The notes under the pieces are model-generated. The model saw only the letters and a program-made list of their open reading frames with translations, did no database searches and was not told the origin of the DNA. A stretch of 64,000 nt of DNA from Takakia lepidozioides (taxonomy: Eukaryota; Streptophyta; Takakiopsida; Takakiales; Takakiaceae), in assembly GCA_030704615.1 (NCBI GenBank), contig CM060734.1, positions 41,248,042-41,312,041 on the forward strand. The letters run 5' to 3'. The first letter of the stretch is position 1. Each line of letters opens with the position of its first letter. A program made the position numbers and the translations under genes. Below are positions 25,480-37,122 of the stretch, piece after piece.

Positions 25480-26275
25480 ATTTGAAGCAGGTCGTCTCCT
25501 CCTTCTCCTTGGCTATGGCAGCCCTTCTTGCTTCAGCTTGCTCAGCTGTCAACTTTGGCTTTGAGCTCTCTCCAGCAAAACATTTCGAGTTCTGACCTTT
25601 CTTCGCTGCCAAGAATGCCTTGGCTGCCATCTCACTCGCCTCAGTCTTTGCTCTTCCCTCCTCTGTCAGCAGCCGCGAGGTCAACTGTTCAATGTTCTTT
25701 TCTGGTCCATCCGGCACACTATCCCAGGCTGATCTGAAATGACTGAGATATGTTGGCAAGTTGCAAAGAATCTTGGCAATAACTACCGAATCTGTAAAGC
25801 TGGCATCTCCCATGCCTCTCAGCGAATTGATAATGAGCTCAATTTTGCCAAGAAAATCTGCTATGTCTTCTCCGTCCTCCATGCTGCACTTGTAAAAGTT
25901 TTCTTGAAGGCGAAAAACATTCTCCGCTGATCGTTGCTCATGCACGATGCTGAGCTTATGCCAGAAAGCGGCTGATGTCTCACAACCCATCAGGTTCTTT
26001 AGCTGTCTTCGATCCACTGCCTGGCATAGAAGACCAATCGCTTGATTGTCACGCTTCACCCATTTAATCACTGCTACTGGGTCAGGATCTACGTCCGGTG
26101 CTCCGTTGTCCGGTGCTCCGTTGACTCCATGCACTTTGGCTGGCTTTGGCTCAATCCCATCAACAACAGACATAAGCTCTTTTCCTCTAAAAATTGCTTT
26201 CATCTGATACTTCCACATGGCAAAACCCTCACCATTGAATCTCTCAATATTACTTAATTCTTTTGCCATCTTCAT
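25421..26275 (-). CDS. Copia-2 gag
   Basis: A 284-codon frame starts MKMAKELSNIERFNGEGFAM, the usual Copia gag opening (F-x-G-x-N/F-x-x-W-K). The middle is the UBN2-like gag domain, with a WHKLSIVHEQRSAENVFRLQ segment. A CCHC zinc knuckle, CFKCGKTGHWKREC, lies near the C terminus before a basic tail. Gag packages the element RNA into particles. The frame is intact and lies directly downstream (on the minus strand) of the 5' LTR at 26491-26870. Confidence 0.92.
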   Translation of the reverse strand: MKMAKELSNIERFNGEGFAMWKYQMKAIFRGKELMSVVDGIEPKPAKVHGVNGAPDNGAPDVDPDPVAVIKWVKRDNQAIGLLCQAVDRRQLKNLMGCETSAAFWHKLSIVHEQRSAENVFRLQENFYKCSMEDGEDIADFLGKIELIINSLRGMGDASFTDSVVIAKILCNLPTYLSHFRSAWDSVPDGPEKNIEQLTSRLLTEEGRAKTEASEMAAKAFLAAKKGQNSKCFAGESSKPKLTAEQAEARRAAIAKEKEETTCFKCGKTGHWKRECPEKKRKKR

Positions 26276-27670
26276 GGCGCTGCTCTCTCAGATTCGTTTT
26301 TTTTAAATAAATATCTTAAGCGATTCACCTACTGCACTATGAGACTGCTCTATGAGACTGTGCTTGAAGACTCGATCTCAACATGAAAGCAAAAGGCAAA
26401 AACTATGAAGGAGAATGTCAGCTCAAGAAAAAAAAAAAAAAAACAATAGAACAAAACAAAGCACCCAGCTAGAAGCGTGGGCCCAAAACCTGTTAAATGT
26501 AGTGGTTGCAAGTTCACTAAAAAGGAGACATACATGACACAAACTCTACATAGCAAGCAGTGAATAACTAGTGCAATCAAGAACCAATACTACACACCAC
26601 TACACACTTTGCAGACAAAGCTAGATTAACCTTGAAAGTGTCTTTTTGCCAAAAAGCATTGCATATAACAATCTGGAGAGAGAGTTCGCTCCATACTAGC
26701 TGAGGTATATATAGAGCTGGAGTGGCCTGATAGTATTGCTAATTTGTAGGAGCCCTAGTTAAGTCACCGCTAGAAGGTGCGGTGGTGCAGCGGTGACATC
26801 CTACAAAGTTGGCACTGATCTAGAAAGCTGATCTAGTGTGTTGGAGTTGCATAAAACATCTCATTCAACATATCGTACACCAACTGCTTACTGCATGCTG
26901 TGATGCTATCGACCTGCCTCCCAACAAGTAGGCGCAGGACTGGGTGGGGTAGGAAATCCGGAAGACCCACACCTTTGTACACGGACAGCAGGTGACTCAT
27001 TTCCTTTGTGCTCTCTGCAGCCATTAAACTTGACCCTGACTTGTGAAGATCGTCGGCAAACGTCTGAAACATCTCATGCATTCGAGCAGTGTAATGCATC
27101 TCATTTGCATCAGGAAAGCTTTCGAAATCTCCTTCCCGTACCAGTTCGGCCAATATGTGGGTCTGAGAATTCTACATTTGAGAAAATACCAGTCCTGCCT
27201 CCGCCATATCTTTCATACCTCTAGGTAAACTCTCGTACTTTTGACGGCAACGGTAGAGTGCGTCGTTGATCTGTTTGACTATTTTGGGTAGGGATTCCTG
27301 GATGATGTTCACATGAATGTAAGTGAGCCGCTTTGCCAACATCGGAACACCGACCAAGAACATGAACAAGAACTAAAGTCTTAGACTAAAACTAAAACTA
27401 AAGCTCTCCTTCCAACCATAGAAACCACCATCATACTCTTACACTTAGACCAGTGGTTTCACCCCCTGAGCTTGTACAAGAAGGTCTCTAGAAAGTCCTA
27501 CTTGGTCACTTCCACTTCCACTATGGTGACCATCCACCTTCTAGCCATTCACCTTCCAAAGGTGAGTTAAACAAGATAGTCTCTTAGACTTCTAAACCTT
27601 TGGCCTTCAAGACTCTTAGTCTTCTAGATATGTTTAATTACTTCCAACACTCCCACTCAATTAAATCATA

Positions 27671-29141
27671 TCATTGAGCTACTTCGTTTGTCTTTGGAGA
27701 AAAGACACCAAGTAAGGCTGAACACTTCATGTGTTTTGTTTGTGATAGACTCTTCGTCAAAACATCCGCAACCATATCTCCTGTAGCACAATAGATCATC
27801 TTGATCTCTCCCTTGCATACAACTTCCTGTATGTAGTGATGTTGCACTTCAATGTGTTTCGTCCTTGAATGATACTTTGGATTTTGACTTAGTGCAATCG
27901 CACTTTGATTGTCACAATAGAGAGTCGTAGGTAGTGATTGGAGATGATCAAAATCTCTAAGCAACTTCCGTAACCAAATAGCCTCATTTGCTGCTTGTGT
28001 AATGGACATGTACTCAGCTTCTGTTGATGACAACGCTGTTGCAACTTGTCGTTTGCTAGACCAAGATACAGCTCCACCTGCTAGGAGAAAACAATGGTCT
28101 GAAGTTGATTTTTCTACAACGTCTCCTGCCCAGTCAGCATCAGCATACCCCAACAAACTTGGATCTTCTACTCTTTTGTAGAGTAGACCAGAGGTTGATG
28201 TTCCTCTTAGATATCGAAATATCCTCTTCACTGCTTTCCAATGGGTTTGTCCGGGATTTGAAAGAAATTGTGAGACCACTCCCACTGAATGTGCAATGTC
28301 TGGCCTAATACAAACCATGCAATACATCAAACTGTCGACTGCGCTTTGATAAGGAGTTTTCCTCATATTTTCTTGCTCTTCTTGAGTCTTAGGTTCGAGA
28401 GGAGTTGATGTTGGCTTACTCATCTCCAACTTAAACCTTTGTAGAATTGTCTCAATGTATTATCGTTGATGCATGAATATTCACTCGATCTCCGCTGATT
28501 TGAATACCAAGATAGAACCGAATCTCACCCATGTCAGTCATGGCAAACTCAGCACTCAACAACGTTTTGGTTTCTGGCAACAACCTTTGATGATCGTTGG
28601 TGACAATGATTGTGTCATCCACATATAGAGCGATGACCACAATTTGCTCTCCCATCTTTTTCACATAGATGTTTGTGTCAGCAATGCTTCGCTCAAATCT
28701 TGCCTTTAAGAGGTAAGCATCGATCATACCATATCAAGCTCGAGGACTTTGTTTGAGTCCATACAAACTCTTTTGCAGCTTACACACAATATCACTTCCT
28801 CCTTGTACAAACCCTTCAGGTTGTCTCATGTAGATCTCTTCTTGTAGTTCTCCATTCAGAAATACGGTCTTAACATCAATTTGATGAACTTCGTGATCAT
28901 GTTGAGCTGCAAGAGCTAACAACACTCTGATAGAAGAAATCTTCACCACTGGTGAGAAGGTTTCATTGTAATCCACTCCTTGAATTAGTGCATAGCCTTT
29001 AGCTATAAGACGAGCTTTGTACCGGTAAATAGATCCATCAGCTTTGTACTTCAACTTGAAGATCCACTTGCAACCAATGGCTCTTCGTCCTGCAGGCAAC
29101 CTAGTGAGTGTCCATGCTTTGTTTTGCATCAATGAATCCAA
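27671..29141 (-). pseudogene. Copia-1 reverse transcriptase and RNase H
   Basis: The RT part (28452-29141) shows KWIFKLKYKADGSIYRYKAR, IDVKTVFLNGELQEEIYMRQ, SLYGLKQSPRA and the catalytic LYVDD. A stop follows SPRA where the family has Trp (TGG to TGA at about 28733). RNase H (27671-28429) has ADADWAGD, TEAEYMS and YCDNQSAIALSQ and ends VADVLTKSLS. A stop or frame change near 28450 separates the two parts. The enzymes are complete in domain content but not translatable as one protein. Confidence 0.9.
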
Positions 29142-29476
29142 CTCTGAGTTGATTGATTCTTCTCATTGTAGTTTGTCTGGAGAGCGCATCGCTTCCTCAT
29201 ATGTAGCAGACTCAACCACTTGTGATGCTTCTTCCATAGCTTCAATGACACTCATAGATGTAATCAGCATACTAGGAGCTTTTCTTTCCCGCTGAGATCT
29301 CCTTAGAATTGGCACATCTTCAACTTCATCTCTAGAGTCCATATCAACAAGTGGTTCACCAACTTCAACTCCTTGATCAACTCCATCAAGTTAAACACCT
29401 CCATCATTTGCTTCAGCCATCTCTTGTATTGGCTCCTCATAAGACTCCTCTTGGAAATGGTGTAATGGCTCTAAGC

Positions 29477-30803
29477 TCATTCCCATGTCACCAAAGAGGG
29501 TATGAAGCCTTCATCAAACACTACGTCTCTACTGTGTTTAACAGCCTTAGTTGTCTTATTGAACAATTTATATCTCTTCACACCTTCTGTGTAGCCAATG
29601 AAGATGCATCCTTCTGATTTGGAGTCAAGTTTTCTTCGCTTCTGAATAGGGATATGGACATATGCACGACATCCAAAAATCCTACAATGAGCCACACTAG
29701 GCTTCTGACCACTCCATACCTCTTCTGGTGTTTTTCCCAACACTGATTTGGTAGGTATTTTGTTGTGAAGATATGCTGCAGTGCCAACAGCTTCTGCCCA
29801 AAAATGATTTGAAAGATTCACTTCTTTCAACATACTCCTTGCAGATTCTTGTATTGATCTATTCATCTGCTCAGGTGTATATGGAACAGTAAGCTGTCGA
29901 GCTATTCTATTCTCTTGACAAAACTGATTGAAAGCCTTTGAGATGTACTCACCACCATTGTCAGATCTCAAAATCTTAAGAGGCTTTCCAGTTTGTTTTC
30001 AAGTACTTTGAATTCCTTGAATTTCTCTAGCACTTGACTTTTCCGCCTTAGGAAATTTACCAACCCTCCTTGACAAATCATCAATGAATGTCACAAAGTA
30101 CCTTGCTCCTCCAAGTGATGTGGTTTGCATTGGCCCGCACACATCAGAATGTACAATCTCCAATATACTTGTGGCTCTTCGTTCACCATCCTTAGGAAAT
30201 TGACCTCGATATTGCTTCCTTTCCAAGCAACCTTTGCATAGACGCATATCGCTCATCTCCTTCAATGATAGTCCTTCCACAAGATGGGTTGAGAGTTGCA
30301 TCTGTCTCAACTTCTTAATGCTCACATGACCTAACCTTCTATGCCACAACTCTGTTTTCTGACATGACAGGTGTAGATCCCAACTGTGGTGAAAATGTGG
30401 TAAGAGCACTAGAGACATGATGTTGTAATCTATACAAGCAATTATCAAGAATAGCTCTTGTTACCACAGCTCCTGAGCTATCTGTGATAGTACAACTCTC
30501 ATCTTGGAATACCACTCTGTATCCCTTTGCAACAATTTGCCTTACAGACAGCAGGTTCTTTGTTAAAGTAGAGACATGTAGGACATTTTTCACCTCTATG
30601 GTTTCCCCTTCATTGAGCATAAGAGAGACTGAGCCTTCCCCACCAATGACATGCTTGCTATTATCTCCCAAAAGAACATATTGTGTAGGTGAAAGAGATC
30701 TATAGGATAAGGAATGCTCTCTCTCTGAACTCATATGTTGAGATGCTCTTGAATCAACATACCACACATGCTTCTGTCTAGTAGTGGCTGAGAGACACAA
30801 CAA
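29477..30803 (-). pseudogene. Copia-1 protease and integrase
   Basis: The protease region starts WYVDSRASQHMSS; the family DSG triad reads DSR, again a G-to-A change. The integrase HHCC region is LWHRRLGHVSIKKL followed by CKGCLERKQYRGQFP. The DDE core gives HSDVCGP, RSDNGGEYISK and a shortened VPYTPEQMNRSIQ, which lacks the usual NGVAE before the third catalytic position. Frames break near 30400 and 29985. The IN C-terminal part continues to SRDVVFDE near 29510. Inactive by several lesions. Confidence 0.9.
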
Positions 30804-31677
30804 ATAGAATAATTCCTCTGATGAGTAGCTATGTTTCCTTGACTCTCTCTGCTGCGCTCATCTGCAATGCGCTTTCTACAATCCTTGATCATGTGACCAA
30901 GTTTCTTGCAATAAAAACACTTCATTTTGGCCTTTTTGATCTTTGAGCTAGATTGAGGTTTCCGAAACCTCTGGGACTTCTGAGACATATGTGAAGGGAG
31001 TCTTCTATTCAAGACTACTCCAGTCTTGCATGTGAACAAAGCTCTGTCTACCTCTGTAGACGTATCTTGACATTTTCTTCTTGTTTCCTCCTTGAGGAGA
31101 AGTCCTATGACAACATCAATAGTTAAGTTGGTTTGTCCTGCTAGAGACACCACAAAACCATCATAGGATTCAGTGCCAATAACACCACTGCGGCGTGTTC
31201 ATCAGTCACATTAGTTCCCACAGAGACTAGTTGATCTCGCAACACACAAAACAAATCCAAGTGTTGTTCAACTGAGTCTGACTCGGTCATCTTCAGACCA
31301 TAGGACTTTTGCGTCGCATACACTTGCGATGTGACATCCTTCGTCTCATATATGTTTGCTAGCTTGTCCCAAACATCCTTAGCATTCTTAGCATTTATAA
31401 TGAGATGCAACTGATTGTCTCTCAAGCTTGTGATGATGCTAGCTCTTGCTTTCTGATCTTTCCTATCCCATATGGCTTGGCCAACAATAGTGTCAGGTCT
31501 TGGGACTGATCCATCAACCACTCCCCATAGATCTTTGTCTAGAAGGACCATCTCTATCCTAAACTTCCAGGTTTGATAGTTAGCTCCATTGAATCGATCT
31601 TCCACTCTCACATCTAATGCACTCGTCATAGACATAGAAGGAGGATTGCTGAAGGACGACGCTCCAGCCATAATCAA
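30731..31677 (-). pseudogene. Copia-1 gag
   Basis: The first frame (31141-31677) has the Copia gag opening VEDRFNGANYQTWKFRIEMV followed by VDGSVPRP and WDRKDQKARASI. The second frame (30731-31153) holds the rest, with the zinc knuckle CFYCKKLGHMIKDC. The two are joined by a single frame change near 31145. The gene begins about 60 bp downstream of the primer-binding site. Confidence 0.88.
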
Positions 31678-32941
31678 GTTCTCTCAATCTCAACTACCAA
31701 CTCTCACCTAGAGAAGAATGGCTATGATACCATGTTAGAATTGAGCAAGAACATGAACAAGAACTAAAGTCTTAGACTAAAGCTAAAACTAAAGCTCTCC
31801 TCCCAACCATAGAAGCCACCATCTTACTCTTATACTTAGACTAGTGGCTTCACCCCCGAGCTTGTACAAGAAGGTCTCTAGAAAGTCCTACTTGGTCACT
31901 TCCACTTCCACTATGGTGACCATCCACCTTCTAGCCATTCACCTTCCAAAGGTGAGTTAAACAAAATAGTCTCTTAGACTTCTAAACCTTTGGCCTTCAA
32001 GACTCTTAGTCTTCTAGATATGTTTAATTACTTCCAACACCATATCCTTGCTCAGTTTGGAGAGAAGGGGGTGAGTATCAAACAGACTTTTCTCCCTCGC
32101 ACGAGCCTGCTCGTGGGAGTCATCTTCAGGGGGGTCTGATTTCGAACACACACATATCCCAAACCAATGTGCACAGCATCTGTGGTGACTTTCTCATACA
32201 AACCTTATGGTGCTCGGTCCACTTTTGTTACAACAGCGAGGGTACGATTCCCTTCTTTGTCCGCCTGCTGTGACATTCGAATCGACTCGCAAGTGGGGAA
32301 GTCGACGGTTGCTGAGAGGACATTCAAAATGATGATCTCAGTGGGAGTTATGTACTTCTGTATCATGGCTGATATTTGCTCGTAGATGTTCTGGGGCTGG
32401 CCGTGAACTGGAACTCTTGTGATTCCATGCAGATCGATCATGGTTAAGTCTGGAGCGTCCGGTTTATGTATGTCCAACGATATGGGTGCGTCACGGATAT
32501 CCTTTCTCGTCCCTGCAAGCACATCGGTCGCGGCATTGATGGCCTCTTCAATCAATTCCTCACAGGGAATCTCCTTTTTCACATCTCCGTATTGAATACT
32601 GATATATGCTTCGCTATCGGATTTGGAGTTTTGAAGCCTGAGAATGAGAGGCACGCGCGTTGCGATTCCTGACCTCTGGGCAAGCTAATACCGGCCAGTG
32701 ACTCCAAAACACTTGATTTCCCACTGGACTGATCGCCCACAACAACGATCGTGGGCAGCTGGATGCCTTCCTCCATCACCCCGAAGTTGCGAAGCTGGTC
32801 GATTAAGTCGAGCATTGGACGCACCTGTAGATTGAAACTCGAAGCGAGTGCAGAATCTGCAGGATTCCTCACTACAAGCTGCCCTGCTAAGTTATCAGCT
32901 GAGGCAGAGTCGCTCTCTATCATGAGTAACGTACTCTTCAT

Positions 32942-33989
32942 GGTTGAAGCTTGAAATTTGATTAAATGTAAACTATAGCTAAGTCCCTCCCGCTGTTGCC
33001 CAGGCTGATCTCCAGCTGATCGAAAACGGAACAAACAACGTCCAGTATCTGGGTAGCTGAATAGGTGCGAGAATCGATAAGAAATAGTAGTTAATAGTTT
33101 CTTAATAGCAACCCATCACTGGACGAAGACAGCTCACGATGTTGGTTACTTAATACCGGTTCAATCAATGTTCTTTCTCATGCAGTCCCAGTCTTGAAGG
33201 ATCGCCGCCAAGAACTCAGCCTTGATTGATCGCCGCCACCCGTCAACCTTCACAAAACCTCTTTCTTTTCTTCCTCAATATATCATGGCCACCTTTCCAG
33301 AGCCCCGACGTGGAGCCACGACTGCCAGTTTTACTGGTATTTGGTCGACATGCTACCATTACATGTAGGCTTTTGTGGTGGCCTTGATATTATGGATGAG
33401 AAGCTATGCTTCCAGCTAAGAAAGAAATGAAGATTGGCTTCTCATCCGTCCCCCTCAGTCGATCCCCCTTCCATACGGTCGCACCATCTTGAGCCACATG
33501 GCGCTCCACCGTTCGGCAATCCCGCTTGCCATCCGTCCGCTCACCCGAGCAGCGATCCCCCTCCTATCCATGGGCTGAGCCCCCGCGTCTCCGCTCCCCC
33601 CTCCGTTCGTCACCCTCACCACCTGACCGATCCTCCGCCACGTGTCGCTCCCGCCCCCGTCGATCCCCCTCCAGTCAACGCCGCAATGCCCCCGCGTTTC
33701 CGGTCCCCAGCCGCAATCCTCCCTTCTCTGTAGGGACTGATTCCCCGGCAAGTTTCAAAAGCTTGGGTTTTACAGGTCTATCTGTCTGCAGCTTTACTGT
33801 GAGGGCAATACTCGGGAGGTTTAGGTGGGCTCCCATTCTACGGATACTAGATAGAGACTGGTAGGTGGGTAAACTTGCAACGAACCGCCTGTGCCCCGCT
33901 GCGCTAGGACAATGTTCAGAAAAATCGAAAGTCAATCTAACATTTCTTCTTATTTAGAATCATATAGATCTACAGGTGCTGACTCAAAT
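32942..33989. repeat. 5' flank of copy A, near-identical to 37123-38108
   Basis: From about 33000 to 33989 this stretch is almost base-for-base the same as 37123-38108 on the far side of copy B. It includes a C-rich section (33450-33720) whose long frames on both strands are compositional. No gene is seen. The last part, from about 33770, is also related to 13440-13600. Confidence 0.9.
33981..33989. other. Unoccupied paralogous insertion site of the Mutator-like element
   Basis: GACTCAAAT occurs once here, flanked by ACAGGTGCT and ATCCAATCC. The same flanks bracket the element at 38091-38108 and 60851-60868, where GACTCAAAT is present twice. This is the empty site that proves the ends of the element. 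Confidence 0.97.
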
Positions 33990-34747
33990 ATCCAATCCTT
34001 CAATGAACAAGAGTTGTTTTTGGGCTGCTTCCTCTCTTTCTTGTTACATGCTTTCCTTTGTTCCATAAGGTCTTTCAGCTCTCTGCGGAAGTTACATCAA
34101 TTCAAATGTTTCGCTTAGAACTTTCTTACTGTGTGCAGTTGTTTCCCCATCAAATCATTTGAGGAATCACATTTGTCATTTTTTTTCCATGCATTCTCAT
34201 CAGCTGCTGCACCATTGGGTGCAACTTTACATTCATGATTAAAAGCTGCTGCGCCTTGCTTGTCACCTCTCTATCGTTTCGGCACTTTCAGTTACCTCGG
34301 CCGTTGTTCTTCGTTCTTTCATAACTGGAGTAGTCTGTCACATGAAGGTGATTATGCAGACTCCGTGACCTTGAAATTGGGACGTGTACTCTGTCCCAAA
34401 CATGACCGAATTTATGAAGAAAGTGGAACTTTTAATGAGTTTCAACTGTATTCTCAAAATTAACATATGTGTAGCCACACTTGAAGATGCGTAGAATTAG
34501 GAAACTTTGTGCGCCCAAGAAAGATCAGGACGGAGACCTCACTGTTGCGAAGCAAAATATGACTTCAGCACAAAGTCCACTTATCTAGCCCATCACTGAT
34601 CCGAGTTCTTGACTAAGTATTGCCTTTGAAAGCAGTCACAAACATGGGCAATACAAACAGTCACTGTGTACAGAACTTCCATCCTCGGGAGAGAGTCTGC
34701 ATAATATGATCAACTTCCTTGCTACCCAACAGAAGTAGAAATTGAGC
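33990..34747. repeat. 3' flank of copy B, near-identical to 60860-61612
   Basis: Matches the left flank of dynamin copy C almost throughout, with a few substitutions and one 5-bp indel near 34470. It presumably includes the 3' UTR of copy B. No separate gene is seen. Confidence 0.9.
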
Positions 34748-36744
34748 TCATGCCATGAAGCCTGACACAGCTTCTGCTGATTTTTCGAGCGTATCGATAC
34801 TCCTCTCCAGGCGGGCTCGCTTCTGTGCGAGATGCGAGTCTTCTTGCATCAGCTCCTGCATTTTGATACTCTCGCCGGACCATATCCTGGCCATCATCTC
34901 GTCATGGATATCTTGGACAATAGCTTTCTCCAAAGCATACCGTATCTCCAGAGGAATTTCATCAGCAAGGCGCTTTTGAACTACTTTCCAATAAGCAGCC
35001 AAGCTTGCTTTCATCCTCCACGCACCACAATACTCACGGTTCTCACAGTCTTCCTCCATTTTTAGAATTTCTCCGTTGTCGATTTCGACTTCTCCATTGT
35101 AGCATCCACTTGTGTTGGCAGTTTCCAAAGCTGAATACATCCTGCTCAAAGTGTCCATGTAGTAATGGTTTGTGGTGAACACAATTGATTTCTCTTTCTT
35201 CAGCATCCTCTCAACAAAATCAAGTGACCTCTTCTTGGTTTGCTCCAAAATGAGAAGAGCAGACCGCTTGAAGTAGGATCCCATCTGGGGATATCCTTCA
35301 CTGCATGTCTTGTCCACAGTTTGCACCACATCAGCTGCATATGCATGTGTATCGTACACCAACTGCTTACAGCATGCAGTGATGTTATCGACCTGCCTCC
35401 CAACAAGTAGGTGCAGGACAGGGTGGGGTAAGAAATCCGGAAGACCCACACCTTTGTACTCCGACAGAAGGTGGCTTATTTCTTTTGTGCGCTCTGTAGC
35501 CATCAAACCTGACCCTGACTTTTGAAGATCATCGGCAAGATTTCTCAAAACGTCTGAAACTTTTCATGCATCCGAGCAGTGTAATGCATCTCATTCGCAT
35601 CAGGAAAGCTTTCGAAATGTCCTTCACGTACCAGTTCGGCCAATATTTTGGTTCGCGAATTCTGCATTTGGGCAAACACCAGTCCTGCCTCCGCGACATC
35701 TTTCATCCCTCGAGGTAAACTCTCGTACTCTTGACGACGACGGTAGAGTGCATCGTGGATCTGTTTGATTATTTTGGGTAGGGATCCCCGGATGATGCTC
35801 ACCTGAATGTGAGTCAGCCGCTTTGCCAGCATTGGAATACCGACCATATCCTTGCTCAGTCTGGAGAGAACTGGGTGATTATCAAACAGATTTTGCTCTC
35901 TCACACGAGCCTGCTCATGGGAGTCATCGTCATCAGTCCGATTTCGAACACACACATATCCCAAACCAATGTGCACCGCATCTGTGGTGACTTTCTCATA
36001 CAGACCTTCTGGTGCTCGGTCCACTTTTGTAACAACCGCGAGGGTGCGTCTCCCTTCTTTGTCCGCCTGCTGTGACATTCGAATCGACTCGCAAGTGGGG
36101 AAGTCGACGGTTGCTGAGAGGACATTCAAAATTATGGTCTCAGTGGGGGAGATGAACTTCTGTATCATGACTGAAATTTGCTCGTAGATGTCGTCAGGCT
36201 GCCCATGGACCGGAACTCTTGTGATTCCAGGCAGATCGATCATGGTTAAGTCTGGAGCGTCCGGTTTATGTATGTCCAACGATATGGGTGCGTCACGGAT
36301 ATCCTTTCCCGTCCCTGCAAGCACATCGGTCGCGGCATTGATGGCCTCTTCAATCAATTCCTCACAGGGAATCTCCTTTTTCACATCTCCGTATTGAATA
36401 CTGATATATGCTTCGCTATCGGATTTACAGTTTTGAAGTCTGAGAATGAGAGGCACGCGCGTTGCGATTCCTTGACCTCTGGGCAAGCTAATACCGGCCA
36501 GTGACTCCAAAACACTTGATTTCCCACTGGACTGATCGCCCACAACAACGATCGTGGGCAGCTGGATGCCTTCCTCCATCACCCCGAAGTTGCGAAGCTG
36601 GTCGATTAAGTCGAGCATTGGACGCACCTGTAGATTGAAACTCGTCGCGAGTGCAGAATCTGCAGGATTCCTCACTACAAGCTGCCCTGCTAAGTTATCA
36701 GCTGAGGCAGAGTCGCTCTCTATCGTGAGTAACGTACTCTTCAT
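34748..36744 (-). pseudogene. DRP4C: Dynamin-related GTPase copy B, broken by an 11-bp insertion
   Basis: Start ATG at 36744 (MKSTLLTIESDS). The GTPase domain is intact in its first 399 codons: G1 GDQSSGKSS near residue 69, the G2 Thr in GIATRVPL, G3 DLPG, G4 TKVD. These are followed by the middle/stalk segment to EKFQTF. At 35539-35549 an extra GATTTCTCAAA shifts the frame; copies A and C lack it. The second frame (34748-35548) continues ADDLQKSGSG through the stalk and GED-like end VSGFMA. The expected family length of about 660 residues is present if the insertion is ignored. It is uninterrupted genomic coding, with no introns seen. This is the least damaged of the three copies; a truncated GTPase-plus-partial-stalk protein is possible. 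Confidence 0.92.
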
Positions 36745-36781
36745 GGTTGAAGCTTGAAATTTGATTAAATGTAAACTATAG

Positions 36782-37092
36782 GTAAGTCCCTCCCGCTGTT
36801 GCCCCTTTACCTGCTGTAGCTCAAGAACAGATACAGAAGTCTAACAGCTTGCAACCAAAGAGGATCTCTGACGCAGATTACACTTAGCACGCAAACTTCA
36901 AAGAGAGATGACTGTAACAGAAGTACTAGATATATAAGTCTCTCCCGCTCTTTCCCCTTCACCTACGCTCTCTTCGTCTAGTTCTCAAGAACAGATACGG
37001 AACAGCTTGCAACCAAAGAGGATGTCTAGAGCAGATTACAGTTAACACGCCAAACCGTAAGAGTGTAACAGCAATATTCTAGATACTTCTTC
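36782..37092. repeat. Two tandem copies of a ~155-bp upstream block
   Basis: The phrases CTCAAGAACAGATAC, CAGCTTGCAACCAAAGAGGAT and CAGATTACA recur in the same order near 36820-36890 and 36988-37040. Copy C has one related block at about 63600-63745. Copy A lacks the whole stretch: its sequence jumps from the equivalent of 36800 to that of 37123. It lies just upstream of the copy B start and is likely promoter or 5' UTR. Confidence 0.75.
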
Positions 37093-37122
37093 TTCTCCCT
37101 ATAGTAGAAGGCACTTAAGTGT

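Larger units (their letters stand above)
15449..26870 (-). mobile_element. Copia-2 LTR retrotransposon (11.4 kb including a nested CACTA)
   Basis: LTRs are 15449-15840 (392 bp) and 26491-26870 (380 bp). They start TGTTAAATG and end CATTCAACA on the plus strand and differ by about ten substitutions and one 12-bp indel. The internal order on the minus strand is gag, protease, integrase, RT, RNase H, as in Ty1/Copia. A polypurine tract (GTTGAGTGGGAG read on minus) abuts the left LTR at 15841. The primer-binding site next to the right LTR starts GGTTTTGGGCCC and is not the usual initiator-Met type. The element sits in dynamin copy A in the same orientation. Without the CACTA insertion it is about 5.2 kb, normal for the superfamily. 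Confidence 0.95.
27357..32039 (-). mobile_element. Copia-1 LTR retrotransposon (4.7 kb)
   Basis: The right (5') LTR is 31733-32039 (307 bp, starting TGTTAGAATT on plus and ending CTTCCAACA). The left (3') LTR is 27357-27649 and lacks the first 14 or so bases. The two differ at roughly ten positions. Next to the 5' LTR, 31720-31732 read on minus is TGGTATCATAGCC, one base off the standard initiator-methionine tRNA primer site. A polypurine tract (GAGTGGGAG on minus) abuts the left LTR at 27650. The target duplication would be CCATA: it is intact on the right (32040-32044) and partly deleted on the left together with the LTR tip. The element is inserted in dynamin copy A after the codons for the segment ending near VGVP. 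Confidence 0.95.
14845..32941 (-). pseudogene. DRP4C: Dynamin-related GTPase copy A, split by two Copia elements
   Basis: Dynamin-related large GTPase of the DRP4C/Mx-like group. Reading 3' to 5', the pieces are 14845-15448, 26871-27356 and 32040-32941. The N-terminal piece starts at the ATG at 32941 (MKSTLLMIESDS) and has G1 (GDQSSGKSS) and G4 (TKVD). The middle and left pieces give the stalk/GED part, ending about residue 660 with EKSAAIVPGFLS. Removing the two retroelements and one copy of each target duplication rejoins the coding sequence exactly. Independent damage is also present: a 1-bp deletion after SLPRGQ (near 32669) relative to copy B, and the G3 motif DLPG reads DLHG. The right end is nearly identical to copy B while the left end is clearly diverged, which fits a recombination history described in the findings. 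Confidence 0.92.

Noticed and set aside
26470-26490. Initiator-Met primer-binding site for Copia-2
   Set aside because: The sequence next to the 5' LTR (GGTTTTGGGCCC) does not match TGGTATCAGAGC; the primer tRNA is left open.
33434-33935. Proline/serine/arginine-rich frames on both strands
   Set aside because: C-rich low-complexity DNA gives open frames in many phases. The duplicate at 37560-37983 has indels that change every frame, so no protein is conserved.
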